Shown here piece by piece: positions 48,401 to 60,342 of a DNA stretch of 64,000 bases. A program made the position numbers and the translations under genes. The DNA comes from Notamacropus eugenii (taxonomy: Eukaryota > Chordata > Mammalia > Diprotodontia > Macropodidae). Numbering within the stretch: the stretch's first letter is position 1; each line of letters begins with the position of its first letter. Location of the stretch: positions 354,454,660 through 354,518,659 of the forward strand of contig NC_092873.1 of the NCBI RefSeq assembly GCF_028372415.1. The letters are read 5' to 3'. The notes beneath the pieces were generated by a model, which was not told the origin of the DNA, made no database searches, and saw only the letters and a program-made list of their open reading frames with translations.

Positions 48401-51400
48401 TGATTCCAAAAGACCAAAGATGAAGCATACACCAATCACTTTCTGCCATAAAGGTGATAGACTTGAAATGCAGAATGAGACATTCATTTTTGGACACTGC
48501 CAATATGGGAATTTGTTTTCCTGGACTGTGCATATTTATTATGAGAGTTTTTATTTTTATGGTTCAAATTTTTTGGGGGGGGAGCAATAGGATGGAAGGT
48601 AAATACTTATAAAAAAATAAAATTAAAATTAAGTAAAGAAAAAAAAGGAAACTGTGGAGAGGTAGATTTAGGTTTAATATAAGGAAATACTTCCTAAGAG
48701 TTACACTGACACAAAATAAATGGGTTACCCCAGGGAATACTGTGTTCCTCCTCACTAAGGGTCCACAAATATACCTGTATAATCATGAAATATACCATGA
48801 TTACCAAATAGGTATAACAAAACTATATTTCCCCTTTAAAATAAACAGAAATGTGGCTTTACTGAAAAATAAGTGCTTACCATCCTGAGATGATATTGGT
48901 CCAAAGATTATATAGAGCAGTCGTGCCTGATTCACCATTGGCCATGGTTTTAGTATTCGAGTCAACCAAAACGCAGAGTCACTTCGTTGTATCCAGTGAT
49001 CTAATAGGACATTCCGACAGAATAGTCTAATCCTTAATTCCAATTTTCGGGCACTTCCTAAGAAAGAAATTAGATAAATCTACCTTCAAAAAATTTCTAG
49101 AAAATCAGAAGCAAGGCAATACCCACAGTGATTATACAGAAATTCTAAATGTATTATCAGGTCAGAACCTCTAGTAAAATCCAACTTTGAAGCCCATTGT
49201 ATTGTGGAGATTCTTACACTCTGCCACTAAAATACAAGTTTTGGCAGGTCTTACAAAATTACAAAGGTTTCAAGTACAGGCCTGATGATGTATGTGAGCT
49301 GTCCAAGAATAGGCTAAATTAATCATCAGAAAATTGTCTAGCAAATGATGCCTTTTTTTTTTTTAGTGACAGAAACTTACAGATTCTCCACTTTGGTGTA
49401 GAGAGATTGCAATCTACATTGATAGAGTAAAACCATCAATAAAATAACAGATCATTCAAGAGCTGAAATCTCTAAACAAGAAGTAATCTAGGAGTCTTCT
49501 CTTAAACGGCCCCAAGTTTTAGTTTTGCTAATCTGCTCATCGTTATTGCCCTGTTCTATACGCTAAAATTAGGAGCATGACTAATGAAAAGACAGAACAA
49601 TTTGGTCAGAACTTCATGAGATTTCTAATTTTTAAAAAAATGAGTACTTAGAGAAATGTGGAAGGCATGTATCACATCATTAATCAATACAGAATAAAAG
49701 GTTTCTACCAGTCTTAGACAACAAAGCTCTGGATCATCAAACCCCCTAAGCGAGTTCCACACTCTCTCAATCCCTAACTTTACAGAACACTGTGGAAGTC
49801 ACACAGTTGTGAATGCTGGATTCACTATGTAAACTGATGTTATCTGATCCTAACTGTGGCTCCATTGCTGCATTGCAGTCTTTTATTCTTTTTTTGATTC
49901 TTCCTCTCTTCCACTTCTGTTGGTGACTGCTTCAAACCTTATTCTCTGTCTCTAAGCCTCCTGTGACTCCCTACCTGCTCTTCCCTCCCCCAGCAAATAA
50001 GTCTGTCTATTTTGCTAAGAAAATTGAAATAATCAATTATGCACTCCCTCATTTCCCCTAACTCATATCTCAAAAACCTTCCCAAATCTTTACTTTTCCT
50101 TTCTTCCTGCTCCAATCATCACAGAAGACCTTTCTTGTCAGTTAGCTCCATTACCTGATTCTGTGGCCTGGGTCCTAGATCCCATATCCTGCTCTCTTCT
50201 CTAGGAGTTAATTATGTCCCCACCCATAATTCTCTTATCTTCAATCTCTCTCTATCTATTGACTCCTTTCACTGCCTTCAAATTTGCCAACATCTACCCC
50301 AAGGGTGGGGAACCGGTGGCCTTGAGGCCACACAAGGCCTTCTAGGTCCTTCTAGGTTCTTTCGACTGAGTTCAGGTTTACAGAACAAATCCGTTTTGTT
50401 CTGTAAATAAATTCGAATTTGTTCTGTGAAGTTTGGATTCAGTCAAAGGGCCTCATTTGAGGACCTAGAGGGCCACGTGTGGCCTTGAGGCTGCAGGTTC
50501 CTCACCCCTGATCTACCCCATTTTCAAAAACCTTTCCTAAAACCTATAATTCCCTCAAGATATCATCCTAGCTATCTCCCTTTCACTGTCAAACTCCTGG
50601 AGAGATTTGTCTAGACCCTCTGCCTCCCCTTCCTCAACCCCTCCCACCCCACTTCTCAAACCTGTGCAGTCTAGCTTCCAGCCCCATCCATCATTCTACT
50701 CAAACTGCTATTTCTAATTACCAGTAACCTCACAGCCCCTCAGCCTCCTGGACTTCTCTCTTGCTTCTTCACTTACCTGTCTTACCATTCTTTTTCCAGT
50801 TTCCTTCCTGGTTTAACATCTATCTCTCACCCTCTAAACGTGAGTCAAGGTTCAGTCCTAATTTTGTCTCATTCTCCCTCAGTGATATGACCAACTTTCA
50901 TGGATTCAATTGTCATCTCTCTGCAGATGTATCCCAAATCTATAACATCCTAATCCTAATATCTTTTCTGAATTCCACTTCTCCAATTTCTGCTCCCCGA
51001 TGGATATCTCTACTTAGGTACCTGACTGGCATCTCAAATTCCACGACCAATATAGATATCTTCCCCACCTATACCTACTTCCTACTTTCAACTTTATTTT
51101 TGTTGATGATACTACCACATTCTCTGAGGCACTCAGATTCACAATTTTGGAGTTATCCATGGCTCTCCCTTTCCCCTTTCTCTTTTATCTACTCAGTTGC
51201 CGGAGTCCTGTCAATTCTAACTCCACAACATATCTTGTATCTATCATTTTGTCCCACTTACTCAGCCACTACTTTATCTCAACCCCTCATCACCTCTCAC
51301 TGGGATTATTATAATAGCCTCCTAATTTCTTCCTGTTTCCAGTCTTTTCCCTTTCTAATTGATTCTCCACACAATTACCAAAATAATCTTCATCTTGGGT

Positions 51401-54400
51401 AATAATTTCATTTTTCTGTATTTTTCTGGTGTCTTCCTGTTGCCTTTAGGATTAAACACAATCTTCTAAATTCAGTATTAAAATACCTCCACAGTTTGAT
51501 TCTAGCCAAATTTCATTATTACTCCTTCAACTTTATACACTCTATGTTCTAGACAAATTGGTCTACTAGGTGTTCCTTACAACTCAACACTTCTATTTCT
51601 TCCCATTCACATAACTTGTCCTCTAGTCCTGAAAGGCAATCCCCCATTTTTATCTTTCCTAGTCATTATATTCCTTCAAAGTTCTACTCAGTCTTCTCCA
51701 ATATTCCCAGTTTTTAGTACTCTCTCTCCCTTCACATTTTATTCACTAATCTATGTACATGTTATATTGCGTCATTGGTCTTTGTATTCCTCATACCACC
51801 CAGCAAACCATCCTGCACAAAGTAGACACTTAATATTTGTTGAACTAAACTGAATCAAAAAGGTTGTGACCAAATTACTGTCTAAACTGACTACGTTTCC
51901 TTTTTAATCAATCAATATATTTATGGAAAAGCTACCATATTGTAGGTGCTATGGGGAAATACAATCAAGTATAAACTACAGTTCCTACCCTCAAGGAACT
52001 TATAATTTCATTGGACTACTTATTCTTTCATGTGTATAAATGCCTCATCTAACAAGACAAGGCAGAATATGATGAATAATAAATGTGACATAAATGGGGC
52101 ATTAAGATAGGAATCTATAAGTAACGTTCAGGGGACAATTAAAAGATCAGTCTGTAGCAGATAAAAGTGGTGTTTAAAATTAAGTTTTTCAATATTGTGA
52201 TGGGCTCCTGAATCTGCTTTTGAATCTTGGTCTCTATTTCTTTTTTTTTTCCCTTTTAAAAATACACTACCTGAATATCACATCTTTACCTGGTTTACTG
52301 CAAACAACTGTCTGCACCTTGCGGGGTAGATTAGTCAATTCACATAGGAAGTTATAAACACGATGGCACTCCAACTCATCCCAACCTGCTGTTAGGGTCT
52401 AAAGATAACAAAATAAAGGAAACATTGCAGGTATGCAGGCCATCAAATTGAAGTTCAGGTCACTTTTGCTTTTTATAAAGATGATTTGTAGCATATTTTG
52501 TCCGTTATGGATTTTCCATATATACAGGAAATAATTTTTATAAACAATATCTTAAGATGCTCCAAATCTAAATTCCTTTCTTTTGTTGAGAAAGGCAATA
52601 ACTTTTCAATGGACTTTCTAAATGACACCTGAAGCTCTTCTACATACAGTTTATTATTTTATTGCATGCATTGTGACTTGAACTTTGACACCTGAACTGA
52701 TACCTGAACTGTGACAGTAGCATATTGAGCAAAATTTGATTCTTTAACAAGGCCTACTTTTTTTTTTTTTAACAAGATTTCAGGAACATTGATTTAGAGA
52801 TTTCCCTCAGATTTATACTGTGGTACTTAGTTTTAGAATTATTAACAGAGATCGTAGTGGAAAAACAAACAAAAACCTATCATTTACCAATAGTTAAAAA
52901 TATTATAAATATTAGCATTCATTTATGACATTTAGATGTATAAGCAGTGGAAGAGTTTATTACAATTAAAATTTATAATTATCTATTAGGAAAAATAGCA
53001 GAGCTAAGTCAGACATCTAATAAAAAGAAATTAAAAACAAAAAGGTAATTAGGTACATAAATACTTCACTAGAATAATTCAATTGAATGTCTGCCTTTTA
53101 AAAATGTCTTCTTTAAGTTATTTAGAATTGATTCCAATAGATTCATATATAAAAGTGTTTCAGCTTTTTAAAAAGAAGGTATCCCTAAATATAGTTTCAG
53201 AATTTATCAGTCTTTACCTTTCTGGTTTATAAAATTACCCATGTTATAATTTGTTATTGAAATGATAGTTTCAATAACAAAAGCAACGATTTCTGAGAGT
53301 ACAGACACGCCAGTGCTTGCAAGTCCTTGAGCTCATTAGACGTACTGTATGTTTAGGATCACTGTATATCATCACTTTTGGTGAAGCAACTTTATCAAGG
53401 GCAGCTAGTGATTTGTAGGAACAATATGACAAATGGGCAACTGATCAAAGACATTAGAGTTTCACAGCGTTAAGTTAGGGATTTAGTAAAATGTATTAAT
53501 GATTACAAAATAGTGTTGGTCCGAGCAATGTAGTTAGGTCATGTGTGAGATATGCTGCCTATAACGGAAAAATATAGTCAAAGGTTCAATTATTTATTGT
53601 TGTTTTCACAGTTATTTCAACCTCTATTACTTGGTCATAGGACACATTTCTACATTCTATTTACTACTAACTAATAAAAAATGCTTTTTCTCTTTTGCTT
53701 AAAAAGGTACCGTACCTGTAAAAACATTCCATAACATGGCAATCCTAAACACTGCATAGGAATTCCACAACCACTGAATTTAAAACATGAAACCTATAAA
53801 GAGAAAAATTGTTATTTCCTTATCAATTAGAGTGTAACAGTTTGACTTTCAAATTCATTTTCATAACATTTATTAAATACCTGGCTATGTGCTATATCTG
53901 TGTGTGGCAGATTAAAAAAATTGTGCTCCCAAGAAACTTATGATTTCTCTAGGGGAGATAATCTTACACAGTTAAATAATAATGTAAGATAGCTTACATG
54001 TAAATGCTAAATTGGTTGGAAAAGCAATAAATATTATAAGAGTTCAGTGGAGAAAGAAATTCATTTGAAGTAGAACAATGGGAAGGTGTCATGAAAGAAA
54101 TGGGACTTGACTTAACCTTGAAAGATTGGTATAATTTAGACAGGAAGGGAGGAGAGGGAAGACATTTCAAGTGGCAAAATAGCATTGTAAAAGGTAAGGA
54201 GGCAGACATTAATATGGTTTATTTAGGGAACAGGAAGGAGAACTGTATGCCTGGAGAACGTTTATGTTGCATTGGTTAGACAGGGCAAATTGGACAGGAG
54301 ATAGGGTTAAACAATTGAATTTTATCATGCAAAAAATAGGAAAATCTTGAAAGTTTTTATGTGGGAATATAAGAAAATAGTAAAATCTTAGGAATTTTTA

Positions 54401-57400
54401 ATTACATTCAAAGGAGATAAACTTTGGGTCAATATATAGAATGTACTGGAGAAGAGAGTCACAGAAAGCAGAAAGGTCAGTTTTTAAGATATTACAACAA
54501 TTTAGGCCAGAATTTCATCCCAAATGAATACCATACCAGCATAATAAATAATATAAGACATGTTTTATATTTTATTAACTGAAGACTGTGACTAGAATTT
54601 GTGATTTTATTAGTATAGGCAGTTTCTAGGTGAAGGAACTAACTCTACCAATGCAGGAAGGAACCTCATAAGTTACACTTAACGTAATAGACTGAATTGC
54701 TTGATTCAGATGATTGTTTCTGTGCAGTGAAAGTTTTTGAGTACTATATCCCAATAGTGTTGTCATAAATTTATAAGACTACTACTGCTATCTTCTAAAG
54801 TTGATGTTTTTGTTATGATTAAAATTAACTTTACTCTTTTTCTGGATGTCTAAAAAATGTTTTTTTAATAAAAAAAGACTATTACAATATAATAATACAA
54901 GGAAAGTGCTATCTATGCTGCCCACCTCATGGGATTCAGAGGGCAGCTTAAGTCATTTTTTTCTGGATATGACCAATCAATTCTGGAATTTGTTTTGCTT
55001 GACTATACATGTTTGTAACAGGGGTTTTGTATTTCTTGCTTTCTCAATGAGGAGGTGAAACAAAGTGAAATGGAAAGGGAAAGAGGAGGTGGGAGAGAGG
55101 AAGGTGGATATTCCTTTTAAAATAAAATCAAATTTAATGAAAAAAATTGTAATTTCAATGCAAATAAAATAAAACCATGGGAAATCATAATAGTTCAGAT
55201 TTATATAGCACTTTATAGTGTTTTCCACAAAGCAACCCTATGAGGAAGGTGGTACAAGTATTGTTATCCATATTTTATACATGAGCAAACTATGATTTAA
55301 AGGCTTAAGTGATTTTCCTTCAGAATGTAGCTAAGAAACATCTTAAGCTAGAAACTGAATCCACATTTTTTTACTCCAAGCACAGTGCTTTTTATATTCT
55401 CTCACAGAAATCCCATGAATTTGAATAAAGTCCTTAGTTACATTTAACAGGTGATTAAAAAACAAGATAAATATGTCTATATTTTACATCTGAGTACATA
55501 AAGCACTTGATCATTATGAATAATTATTACATATGCTTCATTATCCTAAGACAAGAACGCAAAATTATAATAAATAAATCAAAAATTATTGCAAGGCAGT
55601 TATAAAACATGCTTATTTTAAAATAAATTCATGTAAACATTCAGAAATGTGTTTATTCTTACTTCTGAGAGTATCTTGTGAATGTACTTTAGCCTTTCTT
55701 TTGTTGGTAGCAGCAATGTACACCTTTTAAACAATAAACCTAAGAAAGGAAACAGATGCACATATAAGAAAATGGCAGATAATTTGAACAGACCAAGTAG
55801 ACACATGTCTCTTGAATGTATCAAAGTAATACTATACCAAGTGAGCTGGTAAGACAAAGTTTGTCAAGAAGATGCTGTTTACTAAGTTGTTTTAATGTCC
55901 ATTTATGACACCCAGGGCCATATTCTGTAAAAAAATATGACATTGCAATTTCATGTGCAATTATCTTTTTAAATTTTACTATGTTATGGAATTGTTTGTT
56001 TTAGTCTATAAATTATTTAGTCTATAAATTAAAAATAAAATATGATATTGGCTCTAAAGTTGCAAATGTGGGAAAATATTTGGATTGAAAAAGGCATGAT
56101 GAGTAAAATTTGAAGGTATATCAAGGAAACCTAAATGTCTTGACATCCTGTCTCCATAGGGAAACATAAGAAAGTACTCTGTTGTCAATGAAGAACCTGG
56201 CTAGAGTGGCAAAACAGTTTTAACTTTTTCCCCAAATATGTAGAAATTTGAAACTACTAAGTATTTACAATTTTAGAAGTTGGAAGTAGTTTTGTTTCGA
56301 CAAAGTATTTGGTATGGGATGATGACCATGTTAAAAAGTTTTCCTTCAAAAATATGCTATTGTGGGGAGATCATATAAAGGTTTTATAGTATTGTTTGCA
56401 GATAATTTTTTAAAAATCTTTCATTTTCCATGTAACTTTGCATTTTGAACAGTTATTGCTACAGGGTCAGTAAGTGGATTTTGTGTTTTCTTTGACTTTA
56501 TGTGGATTATACTCCTAAAATAGAAATGTTAACAGTCTTATGACAGATATGATCTACTTATCCTTATTCTGAAAATAAACTTATCTAAGAGGGGAAAACC
56601 CTAAATATATGACTTTCAGCAGCAGCAAAGGTAACAATTCTTCCATTAAAAAATGTTATACATGACTAATACAGAGATATGTTTTGCGTGACTGCACATG
56701 TATAATCTCTATCAAATTGCCTGCCTTCTCAATGAAGGGAGATGAGAAAGAGGGTGAGAATTTAAAAATAAAAAAAATGTTAAAATTAGTTTTTACATGT
56801 AACTGAAAACAAAATAAAAGATTTTAAAATGTCATATAAACTATATAAACTTGTAAATTCTGATATAATTTTTGAAAATTACTCTAATTGAGCAACTTAC
56901 AATCAAATATAAAGTTTAAACATTGACTTTGCTTAGTTTTATATGTAATAGACTCTTCAGTGGTGTTTTCCTTTCATATTTTGTCATTTGGTCTCCAGTG
57001 AAGAAGCTGTGATTGAACATTGGTTGCTGTAAACCTTACTTTCAAGGCATGTCGTGTTCGTAAGATGTTAACAATACTAGCTAATTTTTCTTTTTTTTTT
57101 TAGACACAGGTGCTCAGAACAGTGTTACAGACCAAGTTCTTATATTTTTTTTCCTGTGACAAATATAGACTGAGATGCAATGCTGTCTCCATATTAGCCA
57201 TCTGCTCTGTTTCTTGTGTGAAAGCAGAAAATTAAAATTCACAATCTTCAGAGTGAAAGATTCTGAAAATGTTATCTTACTGCTTGAAACCAATAAAAGA
57301 TCAAGGAAAAACAGCAATAAGAAAAGAAGTTCCATGTGCCTAAACATTAAAAAACCTGAAGAACTAGGTATCTGCAGCCGAAGTAAAATGGAAGCTTCAA

Positions 57401-60334
57401 GTAAACATACGAATCAAATATAAGTATAGATAAAATGAGTTGTAATATAAAGCATGCTATAGAAATCTAAGATTATTATTATATAACTATTTCAAGAAAT
57501 CAGGAAATTAAGGCTAATGAGGATTTTTGCTTATTACTCAGGCTGTTTTTAAGTAGTGAAGACTTGACCATAGTGAAAAAAAACTGTACTAATTGAAAAA
57601 TATGGTAAGATTATACAAACAAAATTTATACTCATCTTGTCTTAGTTAAATCTATTAATATATTAAATATTCTTCTTTTATGTTTGGAGTCTTCCTGATG
57701 ATCATCTTAAAATTAGGCGTCCTTGAGCTACAACAATGCAGCGTTTGCTTAGTTTGCTCTTTTGCCTTTATTTAGCTCTGAATTTTTCACCCTGATATAT
57801 TTTGGCTTTATTATCCTGTTAAGGTTAATTATATATAGCAGTTTTGCGATTAAATTGATGCTCATCACTAAGGTCCAAATTAGATTTTTATTTCATTATT
57901 CCTCTTAGAGAGAATGGAAACTGTAAATCAGGAGAAAAAAAAGAAATGATTACAGGTCAAGGGAAGAAAAATTATATAGATCTCCCTTTGATAAGGACAA
58001 TTTAAAATATATAATTTATTAGTAAATGTGGACAGCATTTTTAAAAATCATGATTTCTTATTAGAGAATAAGTGATTTTTTTCAATATATTATTTTAAAA
58101 TCTTGCCTTTTTTTTAAACAGGATTAGAATATGGTTAAAGGGGATAAGAGATTCAGAGATAAAGCTCATTCATTATGTTTCATAGGAAGCTGCTGCACAA
58201 AAATATCAGTTCCCTAACCTCTTAATCTCCAGTTCAAGCCACATAACAAAAAGAGAAAAAGTGACCACATACGTTTGCTGCTTTCAAATATACTCTTTTA
58301 CACTCATCTTTGATGATAAGCATGTCACAAAAGAACAGTGGGAGTTATAGTTAGGAGGAAATATATAATTAAAGGAAAAAGATTATATTAACAGTAATGA
58401 AATCATCTGTATACCAGGCAATATTTGGAAAATATCCCCACTTCCCATTAGCAAAAGAGTTATATAATAGAATCCTCCTAATTAAATGTAGCTCTTTGTC
58501 ATAATTCTCATTTCATAGGTCACCTAGAGATCTGTAGTGCTCCAGCATATAGGAGCCTTGTCTTCTGCCACACAGCTCCAGGTTATGAAAATCTTGCTGT
58601 AAGAGCCTTCTGCTTCCAGGCGAGGTTGAGATGTAATTGATAAGGCGGTGGCTGATGGTTTTCGACACCATGCTTAGCATGCTGATATCTTTCACTACAA
58701 CAACAAAACCCAATATCGCTAGCTTAACTGTAAGAATTTAACTTTTGCTGTACTTTATAGTTAGATATAGAACTAATCATACAAACTGACATATTAGCAA
58801 GCTACTGAAAAAGTGGAAAAGTATGAATTCTTTTCTATCTTTTACTAATTCATTAGGAATATATAACAATGAGATTACTTCAATAAAGCTAGGGCCCTGC
58901 CGTAAGGAAGTGGAGCTACTTTCTGGTACATCCTAAGACAGAGTTCTGAATCTAGGGTATGTGACAAGTTCAAGCGACCCCTTAACAGACCTTAACAGTT
59001 TTCACTGTGGATATGAGAAATTTGTCGAGGGTTTGTGTGGAATGTTTGGTAAATAACTATATTATCCTATTGAAATATTACCAAAGTAGTAGTGTTAGTT
59101 AATTTATGGATTGGAAAGAGAATGTGGCAATGGGAGGAAGAGAGCTTGGAGTGAAAAAGCAAGAAAGTATCCAAAAAACAGCACATCTGAAAAATCTGAA
59201 ACAAGTAAAGGGATAATTCCTACTGATCAAAACAAAATGAATTGAGGTTTGTTACAAAATTCTTTTTATATTGATCTAGAAGAAATCAGCAACAATGGCC
59301 AAGTGAAAGATAAGTTAATTGACCTCTGAAATAACTTTGAACTCATTTCCAATCAATGAAACCACAGAATTTTTGGTGTACCTTTAGAGAATATCCTGTT
59401 CTTACTACACATGTTTAGGTTTAATATAGTTCATCAAAATTCATCTTTTTGAATAAGTATTCTCAGTTCTTTTTTATTCATATCCAAAGCAAGAAACAAA
59501 CTGGATGCTGAATATGCAGGTATCGCCTTCAGAAATTAGATTTTAACTTTTTTGTGTCATGGATCCTTTGACAGTCTGATGAAACCTATGGACCCCTTCT
59601 CAGAATACTTTTTTTAATGCATAAAAATAAAATACACAGGATTACAAAGGAAAGCAACCATGCCGAAATACAGATATTAAAATATTTTTAAAAAACATAT
59701 TCACTGATCCCAGGTTAAAAACACCTACTATGAATAAAATTGGTGGCTGACAAGAAACAGGTTTTAAGACTCTCACAAATTTATTTAACTTTCTGATAAG
59801 CATTTAACAACTATAATATTAACATTTTATTTACATTCAAATTGTTTTTGGAAAAATTAATCTCTATTTTTTATGTGCATATATTTGGTAAACAATAGAA
59901 TGTATTTCCTTTCATATTGAACTGGAAATGGAGTTATAGGAAGGTTACTTAAAGCCAGGGGATAAAAGAACCAAAAAGAGGTTGAGATATCCCCCCAACC
60001 CCCCCACCCCAACCCTGTCATTTAGAAACTATTTTAAGTTAGGCTGAAATACATTAAAAATGCCACAGGGCCCACTGAAAAGTATAGTTTCTTAGGGAAA
60101 ATGGAAATGGTGAATTCTGTAGTTTAGCAATATTTCCTCTCTTAAAACCTCACCTGACAGATACTCCAAAATTATTTGGAAAAGCTCTAATGGTAATGCT
60201 TTAAAATCCCCAAGCGTTGATAAGTTTTGAGAATCTGAGCCAAGGATGTTGCAAGAATGGTTGGATCGTCGGTTGCTACGTCTGTATTTCTGGTTGGGAA
60301 TCAAGGTGAAGCTGGTATTTACAACAGATGTCAT
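42337..60334 (-). CDS. FBXO47: FBXO47, F-box protein 47 (complete coding span, ten coding exons)
   Basis: The ten coding exons join to 1356 bp, encoding 451 residues plus stop; human FBXO47 is about 452. All junctions use GT/AG, every phase fits, and there is no frameshift or early stop. The F-box lies at about residues 44-85 (KALPLELFQIILEYLS, then VKDISMLSMVSKTISHRL), so the protein should bind SKP1 in an SCF-type complex. The rest is a long alpha-helical region special to FBXO47. In mouse the gene is germ-cell expressed and needed in male meiosis for synaptonemal-complex stability and telomere attachment; this is family knowledge, not visible here. The start Met follows an in-exon acceptor and has A at -3. 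The gene converges on LASP1. Confidence 0.95.
42741..42900 (-). CDS. FBXO47: FBXO47 coding exon 9 (residues 362-414)
   Basis: 160 bp between acceptor tgtctaaatcag and donor ATGTCTG|gtgagt. It encodes VCEKDLYCMDWAVKMMQKVC, KVFSTQAERNNFLQNVENAF and ARVVMDMLQSVMS. It enters in phase 0 and leaves in phase 1. Confidence 0.95.
43005..43335 (+). repeat. L2 LINE 3' end
   Basis: Contains agaagcctttcctgaacccc, ccttgagagcaggcactgtt, tttgtatccccagcacttac and ends acaaatgcttgttgac, all classic L2 3' end text. It is in FBXO47's last-but-one exon 5' flank (intron). Confidence 0.8.
43345..43830 (+). repeat. MIR SINE interrupted by a MAR1 SINE
   Basis: The MIR left half is 43345-43498 (tagtggtaagataactggat to gtactaattgcctca) and the right half is 43740-43830 (attacctcacagggttgttg to taccagctgtca). 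Confidence 0.8.
43499..43739 (+). repeat. MAR1 SINE inserted in a MIR, with 10-bp target duplication
   Basis: From gggcagctaggtggtgcag to aaactatcaaacaac. AATTGCCTCA (43489-43498) and AATTACCTCA (43740-43749) flank it, with one difference. Confidence 0.85.
45000..45480. repeat. L2 fragment followed by MIR-type SINE
   Basis: 45000-45340 reads like the antisense of an L2 3' region (agcaagcacttcctgaatctctcc, ccctcaaagattatatagtc). 45340-45480 is a diverged SINE (gattgacctttggtgggttg). Confidence 0.5.
45764..45906 (-). CDS. FBXO47: FBXO47 coding exon 8 (residues 314-361)
   Basis: 143 bp between acceptor tataacaaaag and donor GCTTTG|gtaagt. It encodes VVPREWLLENNARLLILSGN, NICFTFMASKAVNGRASELA and RMIVFLAL. 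It enters in phase 1 and leaves in phase 0. It is not covered by a minus-strand ORF with its own Met. Confidence 0.93.
46558..46704 (-). CDS. FBXO47: FBXO47 coding exon 7 (residues 265-313)
   Basis: 147 bp between acceptor ccaattattcag and donor CTATCAG|gtaaaa. It encodes GQVVWQKMTDGPTDETSLKG, LADAIKLLYDTDTKEWTADD and VISLVDELS. Phase 1 at both ends. Confidence 0.95.
47240..48655 (+). repeat. L1 ORF2 C-terminal fragment with 3' UTR
   Basis: Sense L1 text runs from about 47260 (aatggatagcacctttttaa) through tatccaagatacataaggaa and gtttcatatccaaga to the 3' UTR (ggacactgccaatatgggaa) and A-rich tail. It is opposite in strand to FBXO47 and lies in its intron. Confidence 0.75.
48881..49057 (-). 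CDS. FBXO47: FBXO47 coding exon 6 (residues 206-264)
   Basis: 177 bp between acceptor tttctttcttag and donor CAGGATG|gtaagc. It encodes GSARKLELRIRLFCRNVLLD, HWIQRSDSAFWLTRILKPWP and MVNQARLLYIIFGPISSQD. Phase 1 at both ends. Confidence 0.95.
49800..51855 (+). repeat. L2 LINE, about 1.85 kb with a decayed reverse transcriptase
   Basis: The copy runs from the RT region to the 3' end (cacttaatatttgttgaac) and is split by a hAT MITE at 50300-50510. A 213-codon open frame at 50761-51402 keeps the RT stretch HGFNCHLSADVSQIY, where the active-site YADD of the family has become SADV, and later HWDYYNSLLIS. It is therefore a dead element, though the frame stayed open. Confidence 0.8.
50300..50510. 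mobile_element. hAT-type palindromic MITE with perfect 8-bp target duplication
   Basis: It begins caagggtggggaacc and ends ggttcctcacccctg as inverted repeats, with a large inner palindrome (gaacaaatccgttttgttct, gaatttgttctgtgaa). ATCTACCC flanks it at 50292-50299 and 50511-50518. It sits inside the L2 copy. Confidence 0.9.
51900..52170 (-). repeat. L2-like 3' fragment
   Basis: Antisense L2 3' region: taccatattgtaggtgctat and accctcaaggaacttataat. Confidence 0.55.
52290..52398 (-). CDS. FBXO47: FBXO47 coding exon 5 (residues 170-205)
   Basis: 109 bp between acceptor ttatctttag and donor AACCAG|gtaaag. It encodes TLTAGWDELECHRVYNFLCE then LTNLPRKVQTVVCSKP. It enters in phase 0 and leaves in phase 1. 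It is not covered by a long ORF. Confidence 0.92.
53716..53793 (-). CDS. FBXO47: FBXO47 coding exon 4 (residues 144-169)
   Basis: 78 bp, phase 0 at both ends, between acceptor ctctttatag and donor TTACAG|gtacgg. It encodes VSCFKFSGCGIPMQCLG then LPCYGMFLQ. No long ORF covers this exon; it is recognised from the family sequence and the splice sites. Confidence 0.92.
53860..54560 (-). repeat. L2-related LINE fragment
   Basis: Antisense text with catttattaaatacctggc, gggacttgacttaaccttga and aggaagggaggagagggaag. Diverged. Confidence 0.5.
54840..55160 (+). repeat. L1 3' end
   Basis: Sense L1 3' text: tctggaatttgttttgcttg, gactatacatgtttgtaaca, aggaggtgggagagaggaag and an A-rich tail. Confidence 0.75.
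55663..55739 (-). CDS. FBXO47: FBXO47 coding exon 3 (residues 118-143)
   Basis: 77 bp between acceptor cctttcttag and donor CAGAA|gtaaga. It encodes LLFKRCTLLLPTKERLKYIH and ends KILSE, leaving in phase 0. Confidence 0.94.
56660..56825 (+). repeat. L1-type LINE 3' end
   Basis: Contains gcgtgactgcacatgtataa, ttgcctgccttctcaatgaa and tacatgtaactgaaaacaaa, typical of marsupial LINE 3' ends, with an A-rich tail. Confidence 0.7.
58524..58694 (-). CDS. FBXO47: FBXO47 coding exon 2 (residues 61-117)
   Basis: 171 bp between acceptor gttgttgtag and donor CTCTAG|gtgacc. It encodes the second half of the F-box (VKDISMLSMVSKTISHRL) and continues through DFHNLELCGRRQG to LEHYRSLG. It enters and leaves in phase 1. 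Confidence 0.95.
59550..59740. repeat. Ancient short repeat, family uncertain
   Basis: The text gtgtcatggatcctttgaca, aacctatggaccccttctca and gatcccaggttaaaaacacc is a pattern I recall from old mammalian repeats. The ends are loosely inverted (agattttaac / gttaaaaac). The class cannot be named with confidence. Confidence 0.4.
60154..60334 (-). CDS. FBXO47: FBXO47 coding exon 1 (residues 1-60)
   Basis: The coding part of exon 60154-60360. The acceptor ttttttttaaactag precedes 26 nt of leader. The protein starts MTSVVNTSFTLIPNQK and runs to the first half of the F-box (FKALPLELFQIILEYLS). The donor is CTGTCAG|gtgagg, phase 1. A tiny upstream ORF (ATG GGA TAA) sits just before the start codon. 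Confidence 0.94.
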
Positions 60335-60342
60335 CCTTTTAC

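Larger units (their letters stand above)
56826..60153 (-). other. FBXO47 introns around coding exon 2
   Basis: Besides coding exon 2 (58524-58694) the interval is AT-rich and mostly unique. One unassigned repeat-like block is at 59550-59740. Confidence 0.5.

Noticed and set aside
50761..51402. 213-codon ORF as a novel protein gene
   Set aside because: It lies inside an L2 copy and reads as a decayed L2 reverse transcriptase with a broken active-site motif.
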